A DNA stretch of 64,000 nucleotides, from contig CAJFLE010000009.1 in the NCBI GenBank assembly GCA_904387375.1, positions 1 to 64,000 of the forward strand. The letters run 5' to 3'. The notes below the pieces were generated by a model, which was given only the letters and a program-made list of their open reading frames with translations, was not told the origin of the DNA and made no database searches. A program made the position numbers and the translations under genes. Shown in pieces: positions 47,270-54,675 of the stretch (positions are counted from its first letter, which is position 1; every line of letters starts with the position of its first letter). This stretch comes from Candidatus Protoclostridium gallicola. Lineage in GTDB: Bacteria; Bacillota; Clostridia; Christensenellales; Pumilibacteraceae.

Positions 47270-47527
47270 ATGTTCAAAATTACGGATAACAGAAAAATGA
47301 AGCTGCTGGAGGCGGAGGGCAACCATAACCGGAATATGAGTCAGGCCAGTTTCAACGGCGACGGCACGATTACCATTCAGAACTGCCCTTATATGTACGA
47401 AGGCGAAGTGCAGACCATCGTTCTCGGCCGCGACGAAACCATGGCGCTCGTTGCGCTGTTCAAGAAGCTGAGCCTTATCGAGCTGATAAGAATGGAAAAC
47501 GAAATTACGGCTGCCGCAAATCAGTGA
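47270..47527 (+). CDS. Small protein of unknown function (85 aa)
   Basis: I do not recognise this 85-aa protein. It has a strong AAGGAGGG ribosome site and its own upstream TATAAT (47221-47226, with a poor -35). The sequence looks like a soluble, single-domain protein: a beta-rich first half (ASFNGDGTITIQNCPYMYEG) and a C-terminal amphipathic helix (MALVALFKKLSLIELIRMENEI). No signal peptide, cysteine pair or nucleic-acid-binding motif is evident. It precedes the MFS gene in the same reading frame by 39 nt and could be co-transcribed with it. Confidence 0.7.
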   Translation: MFKITDNRKMKLLEAEGNHNRNMSQASFNGDGTITIQNCPYMYEGEVQTIVLGRDETMALVALFKKLSLIELIRMENEITAAANQ

Positions 47528-47566
47528 TGCGGCAACCGACCCGTAATATCTACCCCGATACCGGGC

Positions 47567-47596
47567 GTGGCGGATAAGCAGCAGCTTGTCCGCCAC
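47567..47596 (+). promoter_or_regulatory. Strong stem-loop covering the MFS start codon
   Basis: GTGGCGGATAAGC (47567-47579) pairs with GCTTGTCCGCCAC (47584-47596), with one T-G wobble, around an AGCA loop. The first three bases are the predicted GTG start. No T-run follows, so it is more likely a translational block or transcript-processing element than a terminator. Confidence 0.6.
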
Positions 47597-48781
47597 GTTC
47601 GGCTTAATCACCGTATGTATTTTTTTCTGCTCGCACTTATCTATATAGCCTTTATCAGCCTGGGGCTGCCCGACTCCCTGCTCGGGTCCGCCTGGCCGGC
47701 GATCAGCGGCGAACTGAACGTCCCCGTTTCGTTCCTCGGCGTCGTATCCATGATAATATCCGGAGGTACCGAGTTATCCAGTCTGTTATCCGACAAACTG
47801 ATAAGCAGACTGGGCACGCGTGCCGTGACGGTTATCAGCGTCTTTCTGACCGCGGCGGCGCTCATCGGCTTCTTTTTTGCCGACAGCTTCCCCGTGCTCG
47901 CCGTCTTTGCGGTGCCGTACGGGCTGGGCGCGGGCGCGGTCGACGCCGCGCTGAACAATTACGTCGCGCTCCGTTATCCGTCCGGGCATATGAGCTGGCT
48001 GCACTGCCTGTGGGGCGCGGGCGCGATAGCCGGTCCTTTTATTATGGGGCACGCGATATCGACGTCTACGTGGCACTTCGGCTATCTCGCAGTCGGACTG
48101 GTGCAGACGGCGATCGGACTGCTTCTGCTCGTCACGCTGCCCGTATGGAAAGCGAACGGCGCGGACGGCGAAAAAAGACGGAAGAGCATCGGCCTCAAAG
48201 CGGCGCTGAAAATAAAGGGCGTTCCGCAGATTTTAATCGGTTTTTTCGCATACTCCGCGGCGGAAGCGACGGCAATGAACTGGGCGAGCACATACTTTGT
48301 CGAAGCAAAGGGCTTACCTGCCGAACAGGCGGCGCAGTTTGCCGCGCTGTTTTACATAGGAATCACGGCAGGCAGATTTCTGAGCGGGTTCGTAACCGGC
48401 CGGCTCGGCGACAGAAGAACCATCGTTATAGGCACGTGCGTATTGTCCTGCGGCATAATCGCCATGGCGGTTCCGGTCGGAGTGCCCGCTCTTTCCGCCG
48501 CCGGTTTCGTCGTTGCCGGACTGGGCTGCGCGCCCGTTTATCCCTGCATCATACATGCGACGCCCGGCAATTTCGGCGCGGAAAACTCGGGTGCGATCAT
48601 AGGGATGCAGATGGCGGGCGCATATACCGGTTCGACGTTTATTCCTCCGCTTTTCGGACTGCTCGGAGGTGCGGCCGGCTTCGCCGTCCTTCCCTGTTTT
48701 CTGCTCGCCTTCGCGGTACTGATGATCACCATGACCGAACTGTCTTTCCGCGCCGCGAAAAACGGACAATTGCGCATGTGA
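47567..48781 (+). CDS. MFS transporter (FucP/YbjJ-like)
   Basis: The 404-aa product has twelve hydrophobic segments, with the loop 2-3 motif replaced by LSDKLISRLGTR and a central charged loop (KANGADGEKRRKSI). The overall pattern (YIAFISLGLPDSLLGSAWPAI at the start, GLGAGAVDAALNNYVALRY, LHCLWGAGAIAGPFIMG) matches the MFS branch that includes FucP-like sugar/H+ symporters and YbjJ-type proteins. The substrate is not evident. The only canonical start in frame after the previous stop is GTG 47567, which lies in a stable stem and has no ribosome site; ATG 47615 would trim 16 residues without losing a membrane segment. The true start is therefore uncertain. Confidence 0.85.
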   Translation: MADKQQLVRHVRLNHRMYFFLLALIYIAFISLGLPDSLLGSAWPAISGELNVPVSFLGVVSMIISGGTELSSLLSDKLISRLGTRAVTVISVFLTAAALIGFFFADSFPVLAVFAVPYGLGAGAVDAALNNYVALRYPSGHMSWLHCLWGAGAIAGPFIMGHAISTSTWHFGYLAVGLVQTAIGLLLLVTLPVWKANGADGEKRRKSIGLKAALKIKGVPQILIGFFAYSAAEATAMNWASTYFVEAKGLPAEQAAQFAALFYIGITAGRFLSGFVTGRLGDRRTIVIGTCVLSCGIIAMAVPVGVPALSAAGFVVAGLGCAPVYPCIIHATPGNFGAENSGAIIGMQMAGAYTGSTFIPPLFGLLGGAAGFAVLPCFLLAFAVLMITMTELSFRAAKNGQLRM

Positions 48782-48797
48782 AAATATGCCGCGGGGA

Positions 48798-48826
48798 TTG
48801 ACAAGCATGCCCGCGCGTGATAAAAT
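48798..48826 (+). promoter_or_regulatory. Promoter of the DUF1848 gene
   Basis: TTGACA (48798-48803), 17 bp, TAAAAT (48821-48826). Confidence 0.8.
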
Positions 48827-48859
48827 CAGTATGATATCTGACGGATAAAGGAGCCGGAA

Positions 48860-49810
48860 ATGATACTCAATACGGGCGCGAGAACGGACACGGTGCAATA
48901 TTATTCGGAGTGGCTGCTCCGCAGATTTAAGGAAGGTTACGTATATACGCGCAACCCGCTCTTTCCGCATAAGGTCACGCTGTACGAGCTTGCTCCGGAC
49001 AAGATCGACGCCGTGCTGTTCTGTTCCAAGAACTACGCGCCCGTTCTGCCCCGCCTGCACGAGATTACGGATAAATACCGCACGTATTTTCATTATACCG
49101 TAACCGCTTACGGCAAAGACATAGAGCCGGGCGTGCCGTCCGTAGACGAGAGCATCGAAACGCTTATCCGGCTGGAAAGAATCGTCGGCCGGGAAAGAAT
49201 AGCGTGGCGGTACGACCCAGTGCTGCTTACCAAGGATTACACGGTCGGGCGGCACCTCGAAACGTTCGCACGTATGGCGGAGCGGCTCGCGCCGCACATA
49301 GACAGGTGCATTTTCAGCTTCGTGGAGATGTACAAAAAGCTGGAAGTCAATATGCCCGAAATAATTCCCTTGACGCCCGCGGACAGAGATAAAATCGCCG
49401 CAGGGCTGGGCGGGATTGCGGCGAAGTACGGCATCAGACTGCAGACGTGCGGCACAAACAGCGACTGGTCGCGCTACGGCATTCATCCGTCCGGCTGCGC
49501 TACGCTGGAAATTATAGGCAGAGCGAACGGCTGCGAGTTCGGGGACATAAAGCACAAAGGCCTGCGCGAGGGCTGTCACTGCATAGAGAGCCGCGATATC
49601 GGCGCATACGACACCTGTCCGAACGGATGCAAATACTGCTATGCAAACAAGAGCCCGCAGAAAGCGCTGGAAAACTATAAGCTGCACGATCCCGCCTCTC
49701 CCCTGCTCCTCGGCGGCATCGGAGAAGACGACGTCATAATCCGGGGCAATCAGAAAAGTTTTCTGAAATCCCGCACGCGGCAGATGTCGCTGTTCGACGG
49801 CAACGCATAA
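48860..49810 (+). CDS. DUF1848 family protein
   Basis: The 316-aa product matches DUF1848. It opens with ILNTGARTDTVQYYSEWLLRRFKEGYV, continues with YELAPDKIDAVLFCSKN and ERIAWRYDPVLL, and ends with a cysteine cluster CHCIESRDIGAYDTCPNGCKYCYAN (about 247-270). The last motif resembles an iron-sulfur cluster site and the fold is thought to be radical-SAM-like (TIM-barrel), but no reaction is established. AAGGAG precedes the ATG. Directly after the TAA, in the same frame, lies a fragment of a DNA glycosylase, so the original downstream gene has been damaged by a deletion or fusion. Confidence 0.85.
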   Translation: MILNTGARTDTVQYYSEWLLRRFKEGYVYTRNPLFPHKVTLYELAPDKIDAVLFCSKNYAPVLPRLHEITDKYRTYFHYTVTAYGKDIEPGVPSVDESIETLIRLERIVGRERIAWRYDPVLLTKDYTVGRHLETFARMAERLAPHIDRCIFSFVEMYKKLEVNMPEIIPLTPADRDKIAAGLGGIAAKYGIRLQTCGTNSDWSRYGIHPSGCATLEIIGRANGCEFGDIKHKGLREGCHCIESRDIGAYDTCPNGCKYCYANKSPQKALENYKLHDPASPLLLGGIGEDDVIIRGNQKSFLKSRTRQMSLFDGNA

Positions 49811-50122
49811 GACGGGAATATCTATTCGGACGAAATACTCTTTGCCGCGGGCATACGCCCGGACAGGGCGTGCAGCACCCTCACGGACGGAGATTTCGAG
49901 CATCTCGCGGCGGCTATACCCGAAAGATTAAACTTCTTTATTGAAAAGAACGCAATCAGTTTTGAGGAATATAAGTCGAGCAAGGGCAAGGACTACCGCA
50001 ACACGCCGTATCTGCGCGTTTACGGCAAAGCGGGCGGCCCCTGCCCCGCGTGCGGCAATATATTGCAGCGCATCGTCATCGGCGGCAGAAGTTCGGTGTT
50101 CTGCCCGCATTGTCAGAAATAA
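49811..50122 (+). pseudogene. mutM: C-terminal remnant of formamidopyrimidine-DNA glycosylase
   Basis: The 103 codons from 49811 to the TAA at 50120-50122 have no start codon of their own but read clearly as the end of Fpg/MutM. The helix-two-turn-helix lead GNIYSDEILFAAGIRPDRAC is there, as is the zinc finger CPACGNILQRIVIGGRSS closed by CPHCQK. The N-terminal catalytic domain (the proline nucleophile PE...) is absent. The remnant is in the same frame as the DUF1848 gene and separated from it only by one TAA. Zinc ligands are all intact, which suggests that the deletion is recent or that the fusion is maintained. Confidence 0.85.
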
Positions 50123-50150
50123 ACAATCGCCGAAAAAAGCGAACGATCAT

Positions 50151-50185
50151 AAATCCGACGGAATTCGTTTCCGTCGGATTTCGTT
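50151..50185 (+). terminator. Terminator after the mutM remnant
   Basis: AAATCCGACGGAA (50151-50163) pairs with TTCCGTCGGATTT (50169-50181), followed by CGTTTT. Confidence 0.85.
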
Positions 50186-50229
50186 TTGCCATAACATTAA
50201 AAAATTATCGGAAATATATACGAAAATAA

Positions 50230-50279
50230 TTGACACGGTGTCAGTTTTAGTATATAATGCAATTACTGACACGGTGTCA
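50230..50279 (+). promoter_or_regulatory. Flavin operon promoter with two palindromic operators
   Basis: TTGACA (50230-50235), 17 bp and TATAAT (50253-50258) are consensus. The perfect palindrome TGACACGGTGTCA occurs at 50231-50243, overlapping the -35, and again at 50267-50279, just past the start point; each is followed by GTTTT or AGTTTT. Centres are 36 bp apart. The layout is that of a repressor-controlled promoter; the TetR gene at the operon's end is the obvious candidate. Confidence 0.85.
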
Positions 50280-50327
50280 GTTTTGTAAGGACAAACAAAT
50301 TCAAAATTCAAGGAAGGAGAAATTTTT

Positions 50328-50876
50328 ATGAAAAAGAACGTAGGACCTCTGCTTGCGCTGTACCCCATGCCCGTCGCAGTGATCGGGGCAATGAACGGAG
50401 AAAAACCCACCTGGACGCTTGTCGCGCATATGGGAATCATCGGACACGACCGGGTGCTCGTCAGCCTTGCTTCCCCGCACTTCATCAACGGCTGCATCAA
50501 AAAGGAGCAGAAACTTTCCGTCAACCTTGTGGACGAAGCAATGCTGCCCGCGGCCGACGAAGCGGGCGCGCTGAGCGGAAACAAAGCGGACAAATCGGCG
50601 CTGTTCGCATGGGACAAGGGCGAGCACGGCGCGCCCGTCGTCGCCGACGCGCCGCTGTCCATAGAGTGCACGGTCGCGGACGTATACGAAACGAAGGGCT
50701 TCGAGAGCTTTATATGCACCATCGACGCTACGTATGTGGACGAGAAACACCTCGACGCGCAGGGCAGGATAGATTATAACACGCTCAGACCGGTATTGTT
50801 CGAGTTCCCCACCTACTCCTATCTGAATACGGGCAAAGTGCTCGGCAAATGCCTTTCTTTCCGGAAGGGCGACTGA
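50328..50876 (+). CDS. Flavin reductase-like (FMN-binding split-barrel) protein
   Basis: The 182-aa product fits the flavin reductase-like/FMN-binding split-barrel family. It has an N-terminal PMPVAVIGAMNGEKPTWTLVAHMGIIGHDRVLVSL pattern for flavin contact, then FINGCIKKEQKLSVNLVDEAM, and a C-terminal TYSYLNTGKVLGKCLSF. Such proteins use NAD(P)H or a partner to reduce flavin or serve as a flavin store. A GAAGGAG ribosome site precedes the ATG. It is first in the palindrome-controlled operon, followed by two more flavoproteins, pointing to an electron-transfer or detoxification module. Confidence 0.82.
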   Translation: MKKNVGPLLALYPMPVAVIGAMNGEKPTWTLVAHMGIIGHDRVLVSLASPHFINGCIKKEQKLSVNLVDEAMLPAADEAGALSGNKADKSALFAWDKGEHGAPVVADAPLSIECTVADVYETKGFESFICTIDATYVDEKHLDAQGRIDYNTLRPVLFEFPTYSYLNTGKVLGKCLSFRKGD

Positions 50877-50890
50877 CGGGAGCTGATACC

Positions 50891-51427
50891 ATGAACATTA
50901 TCGTGCTGCAAGGCAGCCCCAACCGCCGGGGTTCCACCTATATGCTCGCGGACAGTTTCCGCCGAGGAGCGGAAGACGCGGGACACTCGGTCGAGATCGT
51001 CGACGTCGCGTACGCGAACGTCCGTCCCTGCACCGGCTGCGTACGCTGCGGATACGAAGGACCGTGCGTACAGAAGGACGGAACCGACGACATCCGCCGC
51101 AAAATCCTGAGCGCCGACATGATAGTCTTTGCGACGCCGCTGTATTATTACGGCATGAGCGCGCAGCTCAAAACGCTGATCGACCGCTTCTGCGCCTTCA
51201 ACTCGAGCCTGACGCGCAAACACATGAAATCGGCGCTGCTTGCCGTGGCATGGAACAGCGACGGCTGGACGTTCGAGGCGCTGGAAGCGCATTACAAAAC
51301 GCTCGTCCGCTATCTCGACTTCGAGGACGCGGGCATGGTACTGGGCGGAGGCTGCGGAACGCCTTCCATGACGGCGAATTCGCGCTATCCGCGTCAGGCA
51401 TACGAGCTGGGCAGAAACCTGAAATAA
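50891..51427 (+). CDS. Flavodoxin-fold NAD(P)H-dependent oxidoreductase (iron-sulfur flavoprotein-like)
   Basis: I start at ATG 50891 (GGGAG upstream), not at an ATG 42 nt earlier that lies inside the previous gene. The 178-aa product begins MNIIVLQGSPNRRGST, the FMN-phosphate loop of the NADPH-dependent FMN reductase family. It contains a compact cysteine motif CTGCVRC...C (C47, C50, C53, C59) as in iron-sulfur flavoproteins, although a related motif also occurs in members without a cluster. TPLYYYGMSAQLKTLIDRF is the family's conserved flavin-side segment. It lies 14 nt after the split-barrel gene in the same operon. Confidence 0.87.
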   Translation: MNIIVLQGSPNRRGSTYMLADSFRRGAEDAGHSVEIVDVAYANVRPCTGCVRCGYEGPCVQKDGTDDIRRKILSADMIVFATPLYYYGMSAQLKTLIDRFCAFNSSLTRKHMKSALLAVAWNSDGWTFEALEAHYKTLVRYLDFEDAGMVLGGGCGTPSMTANSRYPRQAYELGRNLK

Positions 51428-51448
51428 CATAAAAAGGAGGTAACCGAC

Positions 51449-52033
51449 ATGAAAAAAATAATCGTAAGTATTCTCGCGCTTATGTGTCTGTCGTCATTGG
51501 CGTTTGCCGGATGCGCGCACGAGCAGCCGCCCGCGGCGCAATCCGGAGATATTCTGGTCGCGTATTTTTCCAATACGGGAAACACCGAGCGTATTGCCGA
51601 AACGATTGCCGAAGAAACGGGCGGTACGCTGTACGAGATCGTTCCAGAAACGCCTTACACCGCCGCCGATCTCGATTATTCGGACAGCGGCTGCCGCGCT
51701 AACCGGGAGCAGAACGACCCCGACGCCCGCCCCGCGATCGCAGGCGAGCCGGAAAATTTCGATGACTGCTCCACGGTTTTCATCGGCTACCCCATCTGGT
51801 GGGGCGACGCGCCGCGCATAGTGCAGACGTTCCTCGAAAGTCATTCGTTCGACGGCAAAACGGTGTATACGTTCTCCACCAGCGGGTCGAGCGGCGGCAG
51901 CGGCGCGTACGACGGACTGCGGAATAATTATACGGACATAAATTTTGCGGGCAATCTGCATTTTACGTCCTCTCAGCTTTCCGGCGCGCAGGAACGCGTC
52001 TCCGGCTGGCTGTCCGACATCGGCGTGCGGTAA
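51449..52033 (+). CDS. Flavodoxin with lipoprotein signal
   Basis: The 194-aa product has a signal peptide (MKKIIVSILALM...) ending FAGC, with C22 as the probable lipid anchor, and then a complete flavodoxin domain: FMN-phosphate loop YFSNTGNTERIA (about 40), IGYPIWWGDAPRIVQTFLE (about 112) and FSTSGSSGGSGA (about 142). Flavodoxins are usually cytosolic one-electron carriers; surface-anchored versions occur in Clostridia and may take part in extracellular electron transfer. AAAAGGAGG precedes the ATG. It is third in the operon, after two cytosolic flavoproteins. Confidence 0.9.
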   Translation: MKKIIVSILALMCLSSLAFAGCAHEQPPAAQSGDILVAYFSNTGNTERIAETIAEETGGTLYEIVPETPYTAADLDYSDSGCRANREQNDPDARPAIAGEPENFDDCSTVFIGYPIWWGDAPRIVQTFLESHSFDGKTVYTFSTSGSSGGSGAYDGLRNNYTDINFAGNLHFTSSQLSGAQERVSGWLSDIGVR

Positions 52034-52050
52034 GTCATGAATCGGAACGA

Positions 52051-52079
52051 TTGACTATGCGCCGCCAAAAGGATATAAT
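52051..52079 (+). promoter_or_regulatory. Promoter of the TetR gene
   Basis: TTGACT (52051-52056), 17 bp, TATAAT (52074-52079). No copy of the TGACACGGTGTCA palindrome is present here, so the regulator may be expressed independently. Confidence 0.8.
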
Positions 52080-52110
52080 AGTCGGGAACAGACGTTTTGC
52101 GAGGTAAAAT

Positions 52111-52752
52111 ATGCCCAAAGTAACCAAAGAAAGGTCAAACGCGCGCAGAGACGAGATCATAAACGCCTGCGCGGAGCTGTACGAAACCACGTGTTTCAAA
52201 GACCTTACGCTCAAAGACATAGGGAAAGCGACTTCGTTTACGCGCACTTCCATTTATAACTATTTTCAGACCAAGGAAGAGATCTTCCTCGCGCTTCTCG
52301 AACGGGAATACGACCTGTGGAACGCCGATCTGACGGATATTCTGGAAAAGAACGAAAGTCTGTCGGCGGACGAATTCGCGGACAAGCTCGCCCGCTCGCT
52401 CGAGAAGCGGGAGCGGCTGTTAAAGCTCATGTCCATGAACCACTACGACATGGAAAGCAGCAGCCGCATCGAAAATCTGACGGAGTTCAAGCGCTCTTAC
52501 GGCCGGTCGCTGCAGCTCGTGACGCGCTGCGCGGAAAAGTTCTTCCCCGCCATGAGCGCCGGCGAAGTGCGTAATTTCGTTTATATCTTCTTCCCTTTCA
52601 TGTTCGGGATTTATCCGTATACGTATGTCACAGACAAGCAGCGGGAAGCCATGAAAAACGCGGAGGCCGATTACGTTTTCATGTCCGTATACGAAATCAC
52701 GTTCTCATGCGTCAAAAATTTATTGAGTCCTGCGGAAAGCCGTAAGGCGTAA
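52111..52752 (+). CDS. TetR-family transcriptional regulator
   Basis: The 213-aa product has an N-terminal TetR helix-turn-helix (about residues 10-56: RRDEIINACAELYETTCFKDLTLKDIGK..TRTSIYNYFQTKEEIFLALL) and an all-helical C-terminal domain for ligand binding and dimerisation. It contains aromatic-rich stretches (YIFFPFMFGIYPYTYV) that could line a pocket for a hydrophobic compound. GAGG lies near the ATG. It follows the secreted flavodoxin and is the likely repressor of the flavin operon through the two palindromes 1.9 kb upstream. That link is an inference from position and operator type. Confidence 0.92.
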   Translation: MPKVTKERSNARRDEIINACAELYETTCFKDLTLKDIGKATSFTRTSIYNYFQTKEEIFLALLEREYDLWNADLTDILEKNESLSADEFADKLARSLEKRERLLKLMSMNHYDMESSSRIENLTEFKRSYGRSLQLVTRCAEKFFPAMSAGEVRNFVYIFFPFMFGIYPYTYVTDKQREAMKNAEADYVFMSVYEITFSCVKNLLSPAESRKA

Positions 52753-52762
52753 ACAACGAAAA

Positions 52763-52789
52763 AACACGGACAACCGTCCGTGCTGTTTT
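52763..52789. terminator. Bidirectional terminator between TetR and tRNA-Arg
   Basis: CACGGAC (52765-52771) and GTCCGTG (52776-52782) with loop AACC; T-runs on both sides (TGTTTT rightward, TTTTTT leftward). Confidence 0.8.
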
Positions 52790-52792
52790 CGT

Positions 52793-52869
<77 letters not shown>

Positions 52870-52888
52870 AAATCGTTTATGCTTGCAT

Positions 52889-52917
52889 ATTATAGCGTTA
52901 TCCGCGGCAATTGTCAA
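52889..52917 (-). promoter_or_regulatory. tRNA-Arg promoter
   Basis: TTGACA (52912-52917), 17 bp, TATAAT (52889-52894): exact consensus on the minus strand. Confidence 0.9.
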
Positions 52918-52968
52918 GCGGTGCGCGGCCTATACGGAAAAATATTTTGCGTACGATTGTCCAAGTTA

Positions 52969-52997
52969 TTGACTTATGCCCGCAAATTTGATACTAT
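52969..52997 (+). promoter_or_regulatory. parA-deoD promoter
   Basis: TTGACT (52969-52974), 17 bp, TACTAT (52992-52997). Confidence 0.75.
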
Positions 52998-53048
52998 TTT
53001 ACTATACGCCTGACGCCCGTACGGCGCAAGGCAAAGCGGAGGCTAACC

Positions 53049-53942
53049 GTGGCAAGAATAATTTCCGTATCCAATCAGAAAGGCGGCGTCGGCAAGACGA
53101 CGACGTGCATAAACCTGAGCGCGTTCATCGCGCTTTACGGCTATAAGGTGCTGGTCGTGGACATCGACCCGCAGGGCAACACGACGAGCGGCTTCGGTAT
53201 CGCGGGAGAGCACAAAGAGAATCTCAAAAACACGATATACGACGTCATGATGGGCGACGCGACCGTGCAGGAATCGGTGTGCAGAACCACCGTTCCGGGG
53301 CTGGACGTACTCCCCGCGACCATGGAATTCGCGGGCGCGGACGTCGACCTGATGAACCTCGCCGAATCGCGCGAAAAGGTGCTCAGAAAGGCGCTGAACG
53401 CCGTCAGGAGCGATTATGACTACATCTTCATAGATTGTCCCCCGTCGCTCAATATCTTCTCCGTGAACGCGCTGACGGCGTCCGACGCAGTGCTCATACC
53501 CATGCCGGGAGACTTCTTCTCCCTCGAAGGTATCGGGCAGCTCATGAATACCGTCAAACTCGTCAAGAAAAGGCTCAATCCCGGGCTGGAAATAGAGGGC
53601 GTCGTCATGACCATATACGACGGCAGGAGCAATCTCGCCAACCAGGTGGCGGCAGAGATAGTCAAGTGGTTCGGCAAGAGCGTGTTCAAGACGCGCATAC
53701 CGCGCAACGTGCGCCTCGGCGAGGCGCCCAGCCACGGCCTACCCGTCGTGCAGTACGAGCCGACGTCCAAAGGTTCGGTCGCATATATGGAACTGGCGGT
53801 GGAACTGCTCAGGCGCGACGGCATAAAGGTCAAACCGCTGACGAATCTGTCCAGATACAGATACCGCCCCGGCATGCAGTCAGTCCGCAGACAGGCCAAG
53901 CCCAGGGAGAAAACCGCGGCGCCGAGAGATAAAGAGCAGTGA
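53049..53942 (+). CDS. parA: ParA/Soj family ATPase without an adjacent parB
   Basis: The 297-aa protein starts at GTG 53049 with GGAGG 7 nt upstream. It has the deviant Walker A KGGVGKTT (residues 11-18), the VDIDPQGN motif (about 37-44) and Walker B YIFIDCPPS, so it is a Soj-type ParA that moves DNA or proteins on the nucleoid. The C-terminal 35 residues (YRYRPGMQSVRRQAKPREKT) are basic and go beyond the usual end. No parB/spo0J gene or parS-like site is seen in this window. Instead it overlaps deoD by 4 nt (GTGA), an unusual partner. It could be the chromosomal Soj away from its partner, or an orphan ParA positioning another cargo. Confidence 0.93.
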   Translation: MARIISVSNQKGGVGKTTTCINLSAFIALYGYKVLVVDIDPQGNTTSGFGIAGEHKENLKNTIYDVMMGDATVQESVCRTTVPGLDVLPATMEFAGADVDLMNLAESREKVLRKALNAVRSDYDYIFIDCPPSLNIFSVNALTASDAVLIPMPGDFFSLEGIGQLMNTVKLVKKRLNPGLEIEGVVMTIYDGRSNLANQVAAEIVKWFGKSVFKTRIPRNVRLGEAPSHGLPVVQYEPTSKGSVAYMELAVELLRRDGIKVKPLTNLSRYRYRPGMQSVRRQAKPREKTAAPRDKEQ

Positions 53943-54631
53943 GCACGCCGCACATAAACGCCGCCGCCGGAGATTTCGCAAAAACGGTCATCATGCCCGG
54001 CGACCCGCTGCGCGCCGCATACATTGCGGAGAAATACCTGTCAGACGCAAGGCTCGTGAACAACGTGCGCGGAGTGCAGGGGCGAACCGGAACGTATAAA
54101 GGCCGCAGGCTGTCTGTTATGGCGAGCGGCATGGGAATGCCGTCCATGGCGATATACGCGCACGAACTGTTTGAATTTTACGGCGTCGAAAACATAATAC
54201 GCACGGGCAGCGCGGGCGCGCTGTCGGACGGACTGCAGGTGCGCGACGTGTTTGCCGCCGAACATGCGGTGACCGATTCCAATTCCGTGGAGGCGCTGGG
54301 CTGCTCCCGGGGCGAGAAGATCCCCGCGCATCCTTCCCTGCTCCGCGCGCTGGCGCAAAGCGGCGCGAATGTGAAATACGGCGGCGTATTCACGAGCGAC
54401 ATATTCTATGCTGGGCGAGACGCGCTGCTCGAAGAAAAAGCGCTCGCGGACGCGGTTGATATGGAAACCGCCATGCTGTACGCGACGGCGAAACGCGCGG
54501 GTAAAAAAGCGCTCGCCATCTTCACCGTGAGCGACAGGCCGCTGACCGGCGAAGGGTTGAGCGCGGACGAACGCGAACGCACATTCGACGAAATGATAAA
54601 AATCGCGCTGGATCTCGCCGCGGCGATATGA
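53939..54631 (+). CDS. deoD: Purine-nucleoside phosphorylase, DeoD type
   Basis: The 230-aa product is a complete hexameric-type nucleoside phosphorylase that splits purine (deoxy)nucleosides with phosphate to the base and (deoxy)ribose-1-phosphate. It opens with the standard MSTPHINA. Phosphate-site residues are G21-R25 (GDPLR) and R88 with GSAG, the sugar-site VDMET is at 173-177 and catalytic D199 is in SDRPL. The GTG start overlaps the parA stop, so translation depends on parA. A perfect palindromic terminator follows. No other salvage gene is adjacent. Confidence 0.96.
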   Translation: MSTPHINAAAGDFAKTVIMPGDPLRAAYIAEKYLSDARLVNNVRGVQGRTGTYKGRRLSVMASGMGMPSMAIYAHELFEFYGVENIIRTGSAGALSDGLQVRDVFAAEHAVTDSNSVEALGCSRGEKIPAHPSLLRALAQSGANVKYGGVFTSDIFYAGRDALLEEKALADAVDMETAMLYATAKRAGKKALAIFTVSDRPLTGEGLSADERERTFDEMIKIALDLAAAI

Positions 54632-54644
54632 CAAAACAATGATA

Positions 54645-54675
54645 AAAAATGCGGACCTCGAGGTCCGCATTTTTT
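54645..54675. terminator. Perfect palindromic bidirectional terminator
   Basis: ATGCGGACCT (54649-54658) and AGGTCCGCAT (54661-54670), flanked by A6 and T6, are shared by deoD and the convergent GlfT2-like gene. Confidence 0.92.

Noticed and set aside
48314..49903. 529-codon minus-strand open frame
   Set aside because: Antisense to the MFS, DUF1848 and mutM-remnant sequence, which are clear protein families.
50123..50327. Additional small gene between the mutM remnant and the flavin operon
   Set aside because: The stretch is fully used by a terminator, the promoter, two operators and a leader; no frame with a start and ribosome site.
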